A stretch of 54,717 bases of DNA from Pseudomonas fluorescens (GTDB lineage: Bacteria > Pseudomonadota > Gammaproteobacteria > Pseudomonadales > Pseudomonadaceae): NCBI RefSeq assembly GCF_902497995.1, contig NZ_CABVII010000036.1:1-54717 (forward strand). Direction: 5' to 3'. Positions 25,824-33,497 of this stretch are shown in pieces. A program made the position numbers and the translations under genes. The notes below the pieces were generated by a model. That model saw only the letters and a list, made by a program, of their open reading frames with translations, searched no databases and had not been told where the DNA came from. Within the stretch, counting starts at the first letter, position 1. Each line of letters begins with the position of its first letter.

Positions 25824-26882
25824 TTAAATCAACGACATCTGGCGCCCTGGCGGACAGAAGGCCGTGCAGTCCAGATTGAAGCCTTCCCGACGATTGAGCC
25901 CCAGGCGTTTGATCGTTTTGGCAAAGCGTTGCGCCAGCAAATCGGCAAATGGACCTTCGCCGCGCATCCGGCTGCCGAACCGGCTGTCGTAGAGCTCGCC
26001 GCCACGACTCTGGCGGATCAGGCTCAAAACGTGAGCTGCACGCTGAGGATAATGGGCCGCCAGCCATTCTTCAAACAGCGGCGCCACTTCCAGGGGCAGG
26101 CGCAGCATCATGTAGGCGGCACTTTGTGCGCCGGCCCCATGGGCTTCGGTGAGCAGGCTTTCGAGTTCGCTGTCGTTGATCATTGGAATCATCGGCGAGC
26201 ACAGGACTCCCACCGCAATTCCTGCTTCACGCAGCACCCTGATGGCTCGCAATCGGGCCTTGGGCGCCGCCGCGCGGGGTTCGAGGATACGCTTGAGCTC
26301 GTCGTCCAGGGTGGTCAGGCTGATCATTACGGCCACCAGTCTTTGCTCGGCGAGCTCGGCCAGCAGGTCCAGATCGCGCAGGATCAGCGAACCTTTGGTA
26401 ATGATGGTCACCGGGTGGCGGTAACGCAGCAACACTTCCAGTGTTTTACGAGTGATCTGGTGTTCGCGCTCGATGGGCTGATAAGGATCGGTGTTGGAAC
26501 CCAGGTTGATCGGCGCACATTGATAGCCGCGCCTGGAGAGTTGCTCCTCCAACACCTCCGCGGCGTTGGTCTTGGCGATCAGCTTTGTTTCGAAATCCAG
26601 CCCCGGCGACATGTCCCAATAGGCATGGCTGGGCCGTGCGTAACAATAAATGCAACCGTGTTCGCACCCGCGATAGGGATTGATCGAGCGATCGAAGGGC
26701 AAATCCGGCGAGTTGTTGCGGGTGATGATGGTTTTCGCCGTTTCAATGCGCACCTCGGTGCCTTGAGTGACGGGGACTTCCTGATACCAGCCGTCATCCT
26801 CGGCCACCGAGCGGTTCGGGGCGAAGCGATTGTGCGGATTGCTGGCGGTGCCGCGACCGCGGGGAGGTAGAGGAGTAGCCAT
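25824..26882 (-). CDS. PA0069-family radical SAM protein (SplB-like)
   Basis: 352 residues. The radical SAM cluster is C73-x3-C77-x2-C80 (CEHGCIYC). Downstream motifs such as NLGSNTDPYQPIE and the ending DCTAFCPPGRQMSL match the PA0069/Rv2578c group, which is related to spore photoproduct lyase. The substrate is unknown. A consensus LexA box lies 17 bp upstream of the ATG, so it is almost certainly an SOS gene; I recall the P. aeruginosa homologue being in the LexA regulon. This points to a DNA damage or nucleic acid role. A TTG at 26885 is an alternative start. Confidence 0.92.
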   Translation of the reverse strand: MATPLPPRGRGTASNPHNRFAPNRSVAEDDGWYQEVPVTQGTEVRIETAKTIITRNNSPDLPFDRSINPYRGCEHGCIYCYARPSHAYWDMSPGLDFETKLIAKTNAAEVLEEQLSRRGYQCAPINLGSNTDPYQPIEREHQITRKTLEVLLRYRHPVTIITKGSLILRDLDLLAELAEQRLVAVMISLTTLDDELKRILEPRAAAPKARLRAIRVLREAGIAVGVLCSPMIPMINDSELESLLTEAHGAGAQSAAYMMLRLPLEVAPLFEEWLAAHYPQRAAHVLSLIRQSRGGELYDSRFGSRMRGEGPFADLLAQRFAKTIKRLGLNRREGFNLDCTAFCPPGRQMSLI

Positions 26883-26898
26883 CAATGCGATCCTTTAG

Positions 26899-26914
26899 CT
26901 GTATGTGCATACAG
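26899..26914. promoter_or_regulatory. LexA (SOS) box
   Basis: CTGTATGTGCATACAG matches the CTGT-N8-ACAG consensus exactly and is a perfect palindrome. It is 16 bp upstream of the radical SAM gene start codon on the minus strand, overlapping its expected promoter. Confidence 0.92.
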
Positions 26915-27114
26915 TATAGGAGCTCGGTGAAAGCCGCCAGTGCCGTTCGGCACTTGGGTTTATTCATATCCAATCAGTTGCGCTAGTTAAGTTAATTCTG
27001 AAAGTTTCATGTAACGACGAGCAATATTTTGTCCGTGGCGCTATTCGAGCATTCATCAGTACCATCCACTTCACACGGCGTGGCCGTGAATTCATTATTA
27101 AAAGGATTTAATTA

Positions 27115-27417
27115 ATGTCGTTCTACAATCAGCGTGGCATATTTCTTCAACTTTTACGCCCCTCTATCGTCAACCCAAACGAAGTCAGGGTTTCCATGCA
27201 ATTTGCTCTGAAGGAGGAAGGTTACGACCCCGCCAGTCGGGAGGTTACCTATTCTTTGCTCGACGTCCACACTCGCGAGGCCGTATCAAATGATGGCGGC
27301 ATGTCCTTCATTATGAAAACGACTCCTGATGTGGACGGTGACGGTGATATCGACTCCCAGGACAAAGCAGTTCTGGTGGCACTGGCGAAAGCTTATTCGA
27401 AAATAGTTAATCCCTGA
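27115..27417 (+). CDS. Orphan small protein with one dockerin-type calcium loop
   Basis: 100 residues, no signal peptide. The C-terminal part holds a single dockerin/EF-hand loop at 72-83, with Asp at loop positions 1, 3, 5, 7 and 12 (D72, D74, D76, D78, D83) and Ile at position 8, followed by a helix. The N-terminal 70 residues look like a small beta-rich domain (VRVSMQFAL, EVTYSLLDV) I cannot identify. A strong AAAGGA site precedes the ATG and a hairpin terminator follows. The flanks are AT-richer than the core genes, suggesting acquisition. Function unknown; calcium binding is inferred. Confidence 0.75.
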   Translation: MSFYNQRGIFLQLLRPSIVNPNEVRVSMQFALKEEGYDPASREVTYSLLDVHTREAVSNDGGMSFIMKTTPDVDGDGDIDSQDKAVLVALAKAYSKIVNP

Positions 27418-27467
27418 TTGTGAGAGAACGTATCTAACACTCTTGGAGGATCTGTAACTGCATACCT

Positions 27468-27498
27468 AAAAAAGGCACGATGATTTCGTGCCTTTTTT
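27468..27498. terminator. Bidirectional rho-independent terminator
   Basis: AAAAAAGGCACGA at 27468-27480 pairs perfectly with TCGTGCCTTTTTT at 27486-27498 around a 5-nt loop. A T-run is present on both strands. It lies between the convergent dockerin-like gene and the M3 peptidase gene and can end both. Confidence 0.93.
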
Positions 27499-27538
27499 CA
27501 GCTGGCTCAAGTCGGCTAACGTCGAGTGGACCCAGGTT

Positions 27539-29590
27539 TTAGCTGTCGGTAGCCTGGTGCAGTTTGACAGCTACAGGAAAAAGATCCGGCGGCAGTGGCT
27601 GTTTCAGAAATGCTTCAAGAGACTGCAGGAGTGATTGTGAGCCTCCCGGTGCAAACACTGTTTCGCGGAACTCCTTACCCGTCGATGCGTTAAACACCCA
27701 GTCTTGCTGAAAGCGTTTGAACGCTTCGCCAGCCAGTACGCCTGACCATTTATAAGCGTAAACCGAAGCCTCGTATCCGGTGACCAGGTAATCGAAGCTG
27801 TTGGCGAACCGGCACCAGGCCGGAAGATTCAGGTGGGGGACTTCTCGTTGCACTTGGTCAAACACTTGCTGAACAGTTCGCCCATCGCCATGACCAAGAT
27901 GCAGTTCAAAATCGAACAGCGCACTCATCAGCAGTTGTCCGGTTGCCCAGCTGTCATAAGCGTTGATCGAGGTGAGCGCGGTGTCGACTTGCGATTCAGT
28001 CAATCGTTCGCCCGTCTGATAATGATCCGCCAGCCACAACAGGAATTCCCGTGACCAACACCAGAGTTCAAACACCTGCCCTGCAAACTCCGCCGTGTCG
28101 CGGCCCAACTCGGAAATACCCGACAGCGTGTGATGGGGCGAGCGAGTCAGTACATGTTGCAGACAATGACCAAACTCATGGAGGAGTACACGCAAGTCTT
28201 TATGATCCAGCAGGCATGGTTGATCTGCGGTGCCTTGTGGGAAGTTTCCATGAAACACGGCAATCGGCAGCGGCACGCGCCCTTCGGCGTTTCTGCGGCG
28301 ATTACGAAGAGTGGAGGTCCCGGCGAAGTCCGATGCCTCAGTGCGGCGGTAGGGATCGACATAGATATACCCGATCACTCGGCCTTCTTCACCGATCTCA
28401 AACAAGCGGACGCTGTCGTGCCAGCGCTCGAAGACCTCTTGCTCGTTGATCCTGATGGCGAACATACGCTCTGAAAACGAACAGACTTTACGCAAGGTTC
28501 CATCAAGAGGGAAAAAATTGCGCAGGTTCTTGAACATTGAGCCATGTTGATGTTCGCGTAACTTTGCCACTAGAAACTCGTGATCCCAGGGTTGGACCTT
28601 CGAGACGCCTTGCGTGATTGCAAAGTCGTTGATTGCCCGGGTTTCCTGTTCGAAGGCGGGTGTTGCCAGCGCTATTTGCCGGCGCAGGAACTGTTTAACC
28701 TGATCAGTCGACTCGGCCATGCGGTCTATCAAGCTGAATTGGGCATAATTCTCAAATCCGAGCAGTTGGGCTTTTTGATGACGCTTGGCCAACAGCTGTT
28801 GCAGCAGCGGCGCATTGTCGAGTTGGTCGGCGTTTGGTCCTTGATCGGAGGCGCGTGTGCTGTAGGCGAAAAAGTACTCCTCACGCAGTGCTCGATCTTC
28901 GGCGTAGGTCATGACCAGGCTGTAGGTGGCCTCGTCCAGCCCTAGACGCCAGCCATCGTGGCCCGCCTGTTGCGCATTGAGCGCAAGACGATCCTGGATA
29001 TCCTGCGATAACCCATGGAGTTGTTTGACGTCATCGATGCGTTTGGTCCAGCTGGCGCTCGCCCATTGCAATTGAGTCAGAAACAGCCCCTCGAGTGCTT
29101 CTATATCGAGATTGAGCAGTGCGAGTTCTTGCTGTTGCGCGTCGTTCAACTCGATTCCCGCGCGGCGAAACCTGCGAAGAATCTTATTCAAAACTGTTTT
29201 ACGGGATGGGTCGAACAGTTTGGATGCGGAACTTTGCGCCAGCGTCTGATAAGCACGAAACAATGCGGTATTGCTCATTTTTTCAGTTGTGTACCGCGCG
29301 CTGATGTCCTCGCACGCGGTCAATGCTTCGCGCCAGGCATCGCCGTGCTGCTTCACAGTGTCCAGGATTCGGATGATGCCCATGGCTTCATCCAGGCGCG
29401 CATCGGTTTCGTCGACCGCCAGTACCAGGTCGTCCCAATTAGGGTACGCGGATTGCGAAGCGATGAGGGTGGAGAGGGTCAGGCGATTGTCGGCAGTGAT
29501 CTTCTCAATGGCGGGAACCAGATGCTCGACGCGAACGGCCGACCAGGGAGGCAGGTCCCACTGTTGCAAAAGCGGATTGGTGTTGGGCAT
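27539..29590 (-). CDS. M3 family oligopeptidase, divergent PrlC paralogue
   Basis: 683 residues, the same length as PrlC encoded 2.4 kb away, and alignable over the whole length, but clearly diverged. The zinc site HEFGH is intact (about residue 470, LLHEFGHCLQHVL) with a downstream Glu in DTAEFAGQVFE as third ligand. No signal peptide, so a cytoplasmic peptidase cutting short peptides. The ATG has a good GAAAAGGA site. Codon use is less GC-biased than in prlC. It sits in what looks like an insertion between the radical SAM gene and yheV. Confidence 0.9.
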   Translation of the reverse strand: MPNTNPLLQQWDLPPWSAVRVEHLVPAIEKITADNRLTLSTLIASQSAYPNWDDLVLAVDETDARLDEAMGIIRILDTVKQHGDAWREALTACEDISARYTTEKMSNTALFRAYQTLAQSSASKLFDPSRKTVLNKILRRFRRAGIELNDAQQQELALLNLDIEALEGLFLTQLQWASASWTKRIDDVKQLHGLSQDIQDRLALNAQQAGHDGWRLGLDEATYSLVMTYAEDRALREEYFFAYSTRASDQGPNADQLDNAPLLQQLLAKRHQKAQLLGFENYAQFSLIDRMAESTDQVKQFLRRQIALATPAFEQETRAINDFAITQGVSKVQPWDHEFLVAKLREHQHGSMFKNLRNFFPLDGTLRKVCSFSERMFAIRINEQEVFERWHDSVRLFEIGEEGRVIGYIYVDPYRRTEASDFAGTSTLRNRRRNAEGRVPLPIAVFHGNFPQGTADQPCLLDHKDLRVLLHEFGHCLQHVLTRSPHHTLSGISELGRDTAEFAGQVFELWCWSREFLLWLADHYQTGERLTESQVDTALTSINAYDSWATGQLLMSALFDFELHLGHGDGRTVQQVFDQVQREVPHLNLPAWCRFANSFDYLVTGYEASVYAYKWSGVLAGEAFKRFQQDWVFNASTGKEFRETVFAPGGSQSLLQSLEAFLKQPLPPDLFPVAVKLHQATDS

Positions 29591-29649
29591 GGCTTTTTCC
29601 TTTTCAGAGGCTGTTTGGTCAGGTCAGCCTAAAAAGGAAGCGCGCGCAA

Positions 29650-29700
29650 AAGGTGGTAAATAGATACCACCTTCCAGTCTGTTCAGGACTGGAAGGTGGT
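29650..29700 (-). promoter_or_regulatory. Two mutually exclusive hairpins upstream of the M3 paralogue (attenuator-like)
   Basis: On the minus strand, segment 1 (29700-29687) and segment 2 (29679-29666) form a perfect 14-bp stem with a 7-nt loop. Segment 3 (29658-29650, TACCACCTT) can pair with part of segment 2 (29673-29665) as a 9-bp stem followed by TT. Segments 1 and 3 share ACCACCTT, so the two stems exclude each other. It starts 7 bp after the yheV stop and ends 60 bp before the M3 start. It may simply be the yheV-prlC terminator; switching is inference. Confidence 0.5.
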
Positions 29701-29706
29701 TTTGAC

Positions 29707-29976
29707 TCAATGCTGTTCGTCCGGCTTTTTCTTCAGCTTGGGGTTGGGGAAAAACTGCACGGCCTGAACCTTGGCGTCAGGTACCTTCAGCGCTGAAGTG
29801 TTGACTCGTGTGCCCAGCTCCTTGGGCACCGACAGACCTTGTTCATTCAATGTATCGGAATAACCGCAGGCCACGCACTCGCGATGCGGGACGTGGTCTT
29901 CGCTCCACATCATCAACTTGTCCGGCTCGCTGCACGCCGGGCAGACCGCCCCGGCGATAAAGCGTTTTTTAGTCAT
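29707..29976 (-). CDS. yheV: YheV family zinc ribbon protein
   Basis: 89 residues starting MTKKRFIAGAVCPAC. Two cysteine pairs (CPAC near 12-15 and CVAC about 20 residues later) form a zinc ribbon. The C terminus (VQAVQFFPNPKLKKKPDEQH) is basic. The start at 29976 matches the family and has GAGGG upstream. An in-frame ATG at 29994 would overlap the prlC stop (ATGA) and add six residues. Coupled to prlC as in E. coli, where yheV lies near prlC. Function unknown, probably nucleic acid or metal related. Confidence 0.88.
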   Translation of the reverse strand: MTKKRFIAGAVCPACSEPDKLMMWSEDHVPHRECVACGYSDTLNEQGLSVPKELGTRVNTSALKVPDAKVQAVQFFPNPKLKKKPDEQH

Positions 29977-29990
29977 TACAGGACCCTCAC

Positions 29991-32042
29991 TCATGCGGCC
30001 GCGACCTCACTCAGGCCGCTGTGGCGCAAGAGTGCGTCAATCGACGGTGGCCGTCCCCGGAAGTCGACGAACAGCACCATCGGCTCCTGGGAACCGCCGC
30101 GCGCCAGGATCGCCTCGCGGAACGCGCGACCGGTGGCGGCATTGAGCACGCCATCTTCTTCGAATTTCGAGAAAGCATCCGCCGACAGCACTTCCGCCCA
30201 TTTATAGCTGTAGTAACCCGCCGCGTAACCGCCGGCGAAGATGTGCGCAAAGCTGTTCGGGAAACGGTTGTAGGCCGGTGGGCGCATGACCGAAACCTCG
30301 TCGCGTACGCCTTCGAGCACTTGCAGCACACGGCGGCCGTCACCGTGGGTGGCGTGCAGTTCAAAATCGAATAACGAGAACTCCAGTTGGCGCACCATCA
30401 TCAGGCCGGACTGGAAGTTCTTCGCGGCGAGCATTTTTTCCAGCAGGTCCTGCGGCAGCGGCTCGCCGGTTTCGTAGTGGCCGGAAATCAGCGCCAGGCC
30501 TTCCGGCTCCCAGCACCAGTTTTCCATGAACTGGCTTGGCAGCTCGACCGCATCCCAGGCTACGCCGTTGATGCCGGATACGCCGGCGTACTCGACGCGG
30601 GTCAGCAGGTGATGCAGGCCGTGACCAAATTCGTGGAACAGTGTGGTGACTTCGTCGTGAGTCAGCAGCGCTGGCTTGCCGCTGTCGGCCGGGGTGAAGT
30701 TGCACACCAGATTGGCCACCGGGCTCTGGAGGGCGCCTTCGGCTGTGCGGCGACGATCACGGGCGCCGTCCATCCAGGCACCGCCGCGTTTGTTGGCGCG
30801 GGCGTAGAGGTCAAAGAAGAAGCGGCCGACGTGCTGGCCGTTTTCCTTGATTTCGAACAGGCGCACATCCGGGTGCCAGGTGTCGAAGCCTTTCTGCTCG
30901 GCGATTTCAATGCCATACAGACGCTGGACGATGGCGAACAGACCGCCCAGCACCTTGTCGATCGGGAAGTAGGCGCGAAGGGCTTCCTGGGCAACGCTGT
31001 AGCGCTGCTCGCGGAGTTTTTCCCCGTAGAAACCGCTGTCCCAGCTTTGCAGGTCCGGGCAGCCTTGTTCGGCGGCATAGGCTTTGAGCTGTTCCAGGTC
31101 CTGGGCGGCGAACGGCTTGCTGCGCTTGGCCAGATCGCGCAGGAAACTCAGTACCTGATCGCTGGATTCGGCCATTTTGGTGGCCAGGCTCAGCTCCGAA
31201 AAGCTGGCAAAACCCAGAAGTCTGGCCAGTTCCTGACGCAGGTCGAGGATTTCTTCCATCACCGGACTGTTATCGTTCTGACCGGCATTCGGGCCTTGGT
31301 CCGACGCACGGGTGCAGTAGGCAGCGTAGACTTCTTCGCGCAGGCTGCGGTTCTGGGCGTAGGTCATCACCGCGTAGTAGCTCGGGAACTCCAGGGTGAT
31401 CAGCCAGCCATCCAGGTCTTTCGCCTGGGCCGCGGCGGCCATTTGTGCCTTGGCCGAATCGGTCAGGCCGGCGAGGGTGGTTTCATCGGTGATGTGCTTG
31501 GTCCAGGCCTGAGTCGCGTCGAGCAGTTGATTGGAGAAGCGGCTACCCAGCTCCGACAATTTGCTCTGCACTTCGGCGTAACGCTTTTGCTCAGGCGCAG
31601 GCAGGTCGATACCCGACAGACGGAAGTCACGCAGGGAATGTTCCAGGATCGTTTTCTGCGCCACGTCAAAGTCGGCGGCTTGCGGGCTGTTGGCGAGGGC
31701 TTCGAAGGCCTCGAACAGCTCGCGATTCTGGCCCAGCTCGGTGGAGTAGGCGCTCAAGGCTGGCAGGCAGGACTCATAGGCTTCACGCAATTGGGCGCTA
31801 TTGCACACGGCATTCAGGTGGCTGACCGGACTCCAGGCCGCGCCGAGGCGATCGTTGAGTTCGTCCATTGCCAGCACCAGGCCGGCCCAGGTTGGTTGTT
31901 TGCCCTCGGTTTTGAGGATCTCGATAATGGCGGCGCGGTTGTCAGCCAGGATCTGTTCAATGGCCGGTTGCACGTGCTCGGCACGGATCGCCGAGAACGG
32001 CGGCAGGTCGTACGACTGCAAAAGAGGGTTGTTCACGCTCAC
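29991..32042 (-). CDS. prlC: Oligopeptidase A (M3 family)
   Basis: Cytoplasmic zinc oligopeptidase that degrades signal peptide fragments and short peptides. 683 residues from the GTG at 32042 (MSVNNPLLQSYDLPPF, AAGG upstream). An ATG at 32069 would add nine residues of atypical sequence. The zinc site HEFGH lies near residue 470 (FHEFGHGLHHLL), and the third ligand is probably the Glu in VELPSQFMENW. It is divergent from yrdA and is followed at once by yheV. Confidence 0.95.
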   Translation of the reverse strand: MSVNNPLLQSYDLPPFSAIRAEHVQPAIEQILADNRAAIIEILKTEGKQPTWAGLVLAMDELNDRLGAAWSPVSHLNAVCNSAQLREAYESCLPALSAYSTELGQNRELFEAFEALANSPQAADFDVAQKTILEHSLRDFRLSGIDLPAPEQKRYAEVQSKLSELGSRFSNQLLDATQAWTKHITDETTLAGLTDSAKAQMAAAAQAKDLDGWLITLEFPSYYAVMTYAQNRSLREEVYAAYCTRASDQGPNAGQNDNSPVMEEILDLRQELARLLGFASFSELSLATKMAESSDQVLSFLRDLAKRSKPFAAQDLEQLKAYAAEQGCPDLQSWDSGFYGEKLREQRYSVAQEALRAYFPIDKVLGGLFAIVQRLYGIEIAEQKGFDTWHPDVRLFEIKENGQHVGRFFFDLYARANKRGGAWMDGARDRRRTAEGALQSPVANLVCNFTPADSGKPALLTHDEVTTLFHEFGHGLHHLLTRVEYAGVSGINGVAWDAVELPSQFMENWCWEPEGLALISGHYETGEPLPQDLLEKMLAAKNFQSGLMMVRQLEFSLFDFELHATHGDGRRVLQVLEGVRDEVSVMRPPAYNRFPNSFAHIFAGGYAAGYYSYKWAEVLSADAFSKFEEDGVLNAATGRAFREAILARGGSQEPMVLFVDFRGRPPSIDALLRHSGLSEVAAA

Positions 32043-32145
32043 GGTTGGCACCTTGGCTGGAAGAAACATGCTTGAAGAAACATAGCCCCATCTTAATTAC
32101 AATCGACGTCGACCGCAGCTATCAGCAATAGAGAGAGAGCCTATC

Positions 32146-32691
32146 GTGACCCTTCGCAAGTATCAGAACCACACCCCGCTGCTCGGCAAAGGCGCTTTTG
32201 TCGACCGTTCGGCGGTGGTGATCGGCGACGTTGAAATCGGTGAAGACAGCTCGATCTGGCCGCTGACGGTGATCCGTGGCGACATGCATCGCATCCGTGT
32301 GGGGGCACGTACCAGTGTTCAGGACGGCTGTGTGCTGCACATCACCCATGCCGGGCCGTTCAATCCCGATGGCTTCCCGTTGCTGATCGGCGATGACGTG
32401 ACCATCGCGCATAAAGTCATGCTTCACGGTTGCACCGTGGGTAGCCGGGTCCTGATTGGCATGGGCAGCATCGTGATGGATGGCGCGGTGGTGGAAGATG
32501 ACGTGATCATCGGCGCCGGCAGCCTGGTGCCGCCCGGCAAGCATCTGGAAAGCGGCTTCCTCTACGTGGGCAGCCCGGTGAAACAGATCCGTACGCTGAC
32601 CGACAAGGAAAAAGCCTTTTTCACCTACAGCGCGGCGAATTACGTGAAGCTCAAGGACCTGCATCTGGCCGAAGGCTACGACCAGATCTAA
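32146..32691 (+). CDS. Gamma carbonic anhydrase family protein (YrdA-like)
   Basis: 181 residues of left-handed beta-helix repeats (hexapeptide pattern such as VVIGDVEIGEDSSIW and VTIAHKVMLHGCTVGSRVLIG). Zinc ligand histidines are present (VLHITHAG, IAHKVMLHG). Probably a trimeric gamma carbonic anhydrase homologue; many YrdA proteins show no activity in vitro. The start is GTG with a GAGAGAG site. Divergent from prlC and 44 bp upstream of a phosphatase gene. Confidence 0.93.
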   Translation: MTLRKYQNHTPLLGKGAFVDRSAVVIGDVEIGEDSSIWPLTVIRGDMHRIRVGARTSVQDGCVLHITHAGPFNPDGFPLLIGDDVTIAHKVMLHGCTVGSRVLIGMGSIVMDGAVVEDDVIIGAGSLVPPGKHLESGFLYVGSPVKQIRTLTDKEKAFFTYSAANYVKLKDLHLAEGYDQI

Positions 32692-32735
32692 GCTCCTATT
32701 AACGGAAAGCGTCCCGCGATTGCTCAGGAATTTTC

Positions 32736-33386
32736 ATGCATTACCAAACCGTTTTATTCGACCTCGATGGCACCCTGACCGATCCGCGCGAGGGCATTAC
32801 CCGTTCGATCCAGTTTGCCCTGGGCAAATTGGGTATCGATGAACCCGACCTGACCAGGCTCGAGCACTTCATCGGTCCGCCGTTGTTACAGGCATTCATG
32901 CAGTTCTACGACTTCGACGAGCCCAAGGCCTGGGAAGCGGTCAACTTCTACCGCGAACGCTTCAAGGTCACCGGCCTTTACGAGAACCGCGTCTTCGACG
33001 GCGTCACACCGTTGCTGGAAACCCTCGGCAGACAAGGGCGACAGCTGTACATCGCGACCTCCAAACCCTGGATCTTTGCCCGGGAAATCGCCAGGCACTT
33101 CGACTTTGCCAAACATTTCAAGGTGATCTACGGCAGTGAACTGGACGGGACCCGTACCAATAAAGTCGAGCTGATCGCCCATCTGATGGCCGCAGAAGGC
33201 CTGGACCCGAGCAACACCTTGATGATCGGCGATCGTAAACACGACCTGATCGGCGCTCGGAGCAATGGGCTGGATGCCGCGGCGGTGGGATATGGTTTTG
33301 GCAGCCGGGAAGAGTTGGGCACAGAAGCACCGGCCTATCATTTTGAAACGCTGGATGAGTTGCATCAGGCGTTTTTGCAGCGTTAG
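32736..33386 (+). CDS. HAD hydrolase, phosphoglycolate phosphatase-like (PA0065-like)
   Basis: 216 residues. HAD motif I is LFDLDGTLTDP (nucleophile D9, D11), motif II is the Thr/Ser in IATSKPW, and motif IV is MIGDRKHDLIGA. A helical cap (ITRSIQFALGKLGI) follows motif I. Substrate not determinable: phosphoglycolate, nucleotides and others are all served by this subfamily. It follows yrdA on the same strand and ends just before a REP pair. Confidence 0.9.
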   Translation: MHYQTVLFDLDGTLTDPREGITRSIQFALGKLGIDEPDLTRLEHFIGPPLLQAFMQFYDFDEPKAWEAVNFYRERFKVTGLYENRVFDGVTPLLETLGRQGRQLYIATSKPWIFAREIARHFDFAKHFKVIYGSELDGTRTNKVELIAHLMAAEGLDPSNTLMIGDRKHDLIGARSNGLDAAAVGYGFGSREELGTEAPAYHFETLDELHQAFLQR

Positions 33387-33395
33387 TTACATTGC

Positions 33396-33489
33396 CTTCG
33401 CGAGCAAGCCCGCTCCCACAGTAGACCGGTGTGACCCAAAATTCTCCATTCATTCACAAATCCCTGTGGGAGCGGGCTTGCTCGCGAAG
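33396..33489. repeat. REP inverted pair, 26-nt perfect arms
   Basis: 33396-33421 and 33464-33489 are perfect reverse complements (CTTCGCGAGCAAGCCCGCTC type) around a 42-nt centre. It lies between the convergent phosphatase and aminopeptidase genes, 9 and 8 bp from their stops, and probably ends transcription from both sides. Confidence 0.92.
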
Positions 33490-33497
33490 AGGCCCGA

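Noticed and set aside
30387..32075. 562-residue open frame antisense to prlC
   Set aside because: Mirrors prlC over its whole length with no recognisable family and no ribosome binding site in context.
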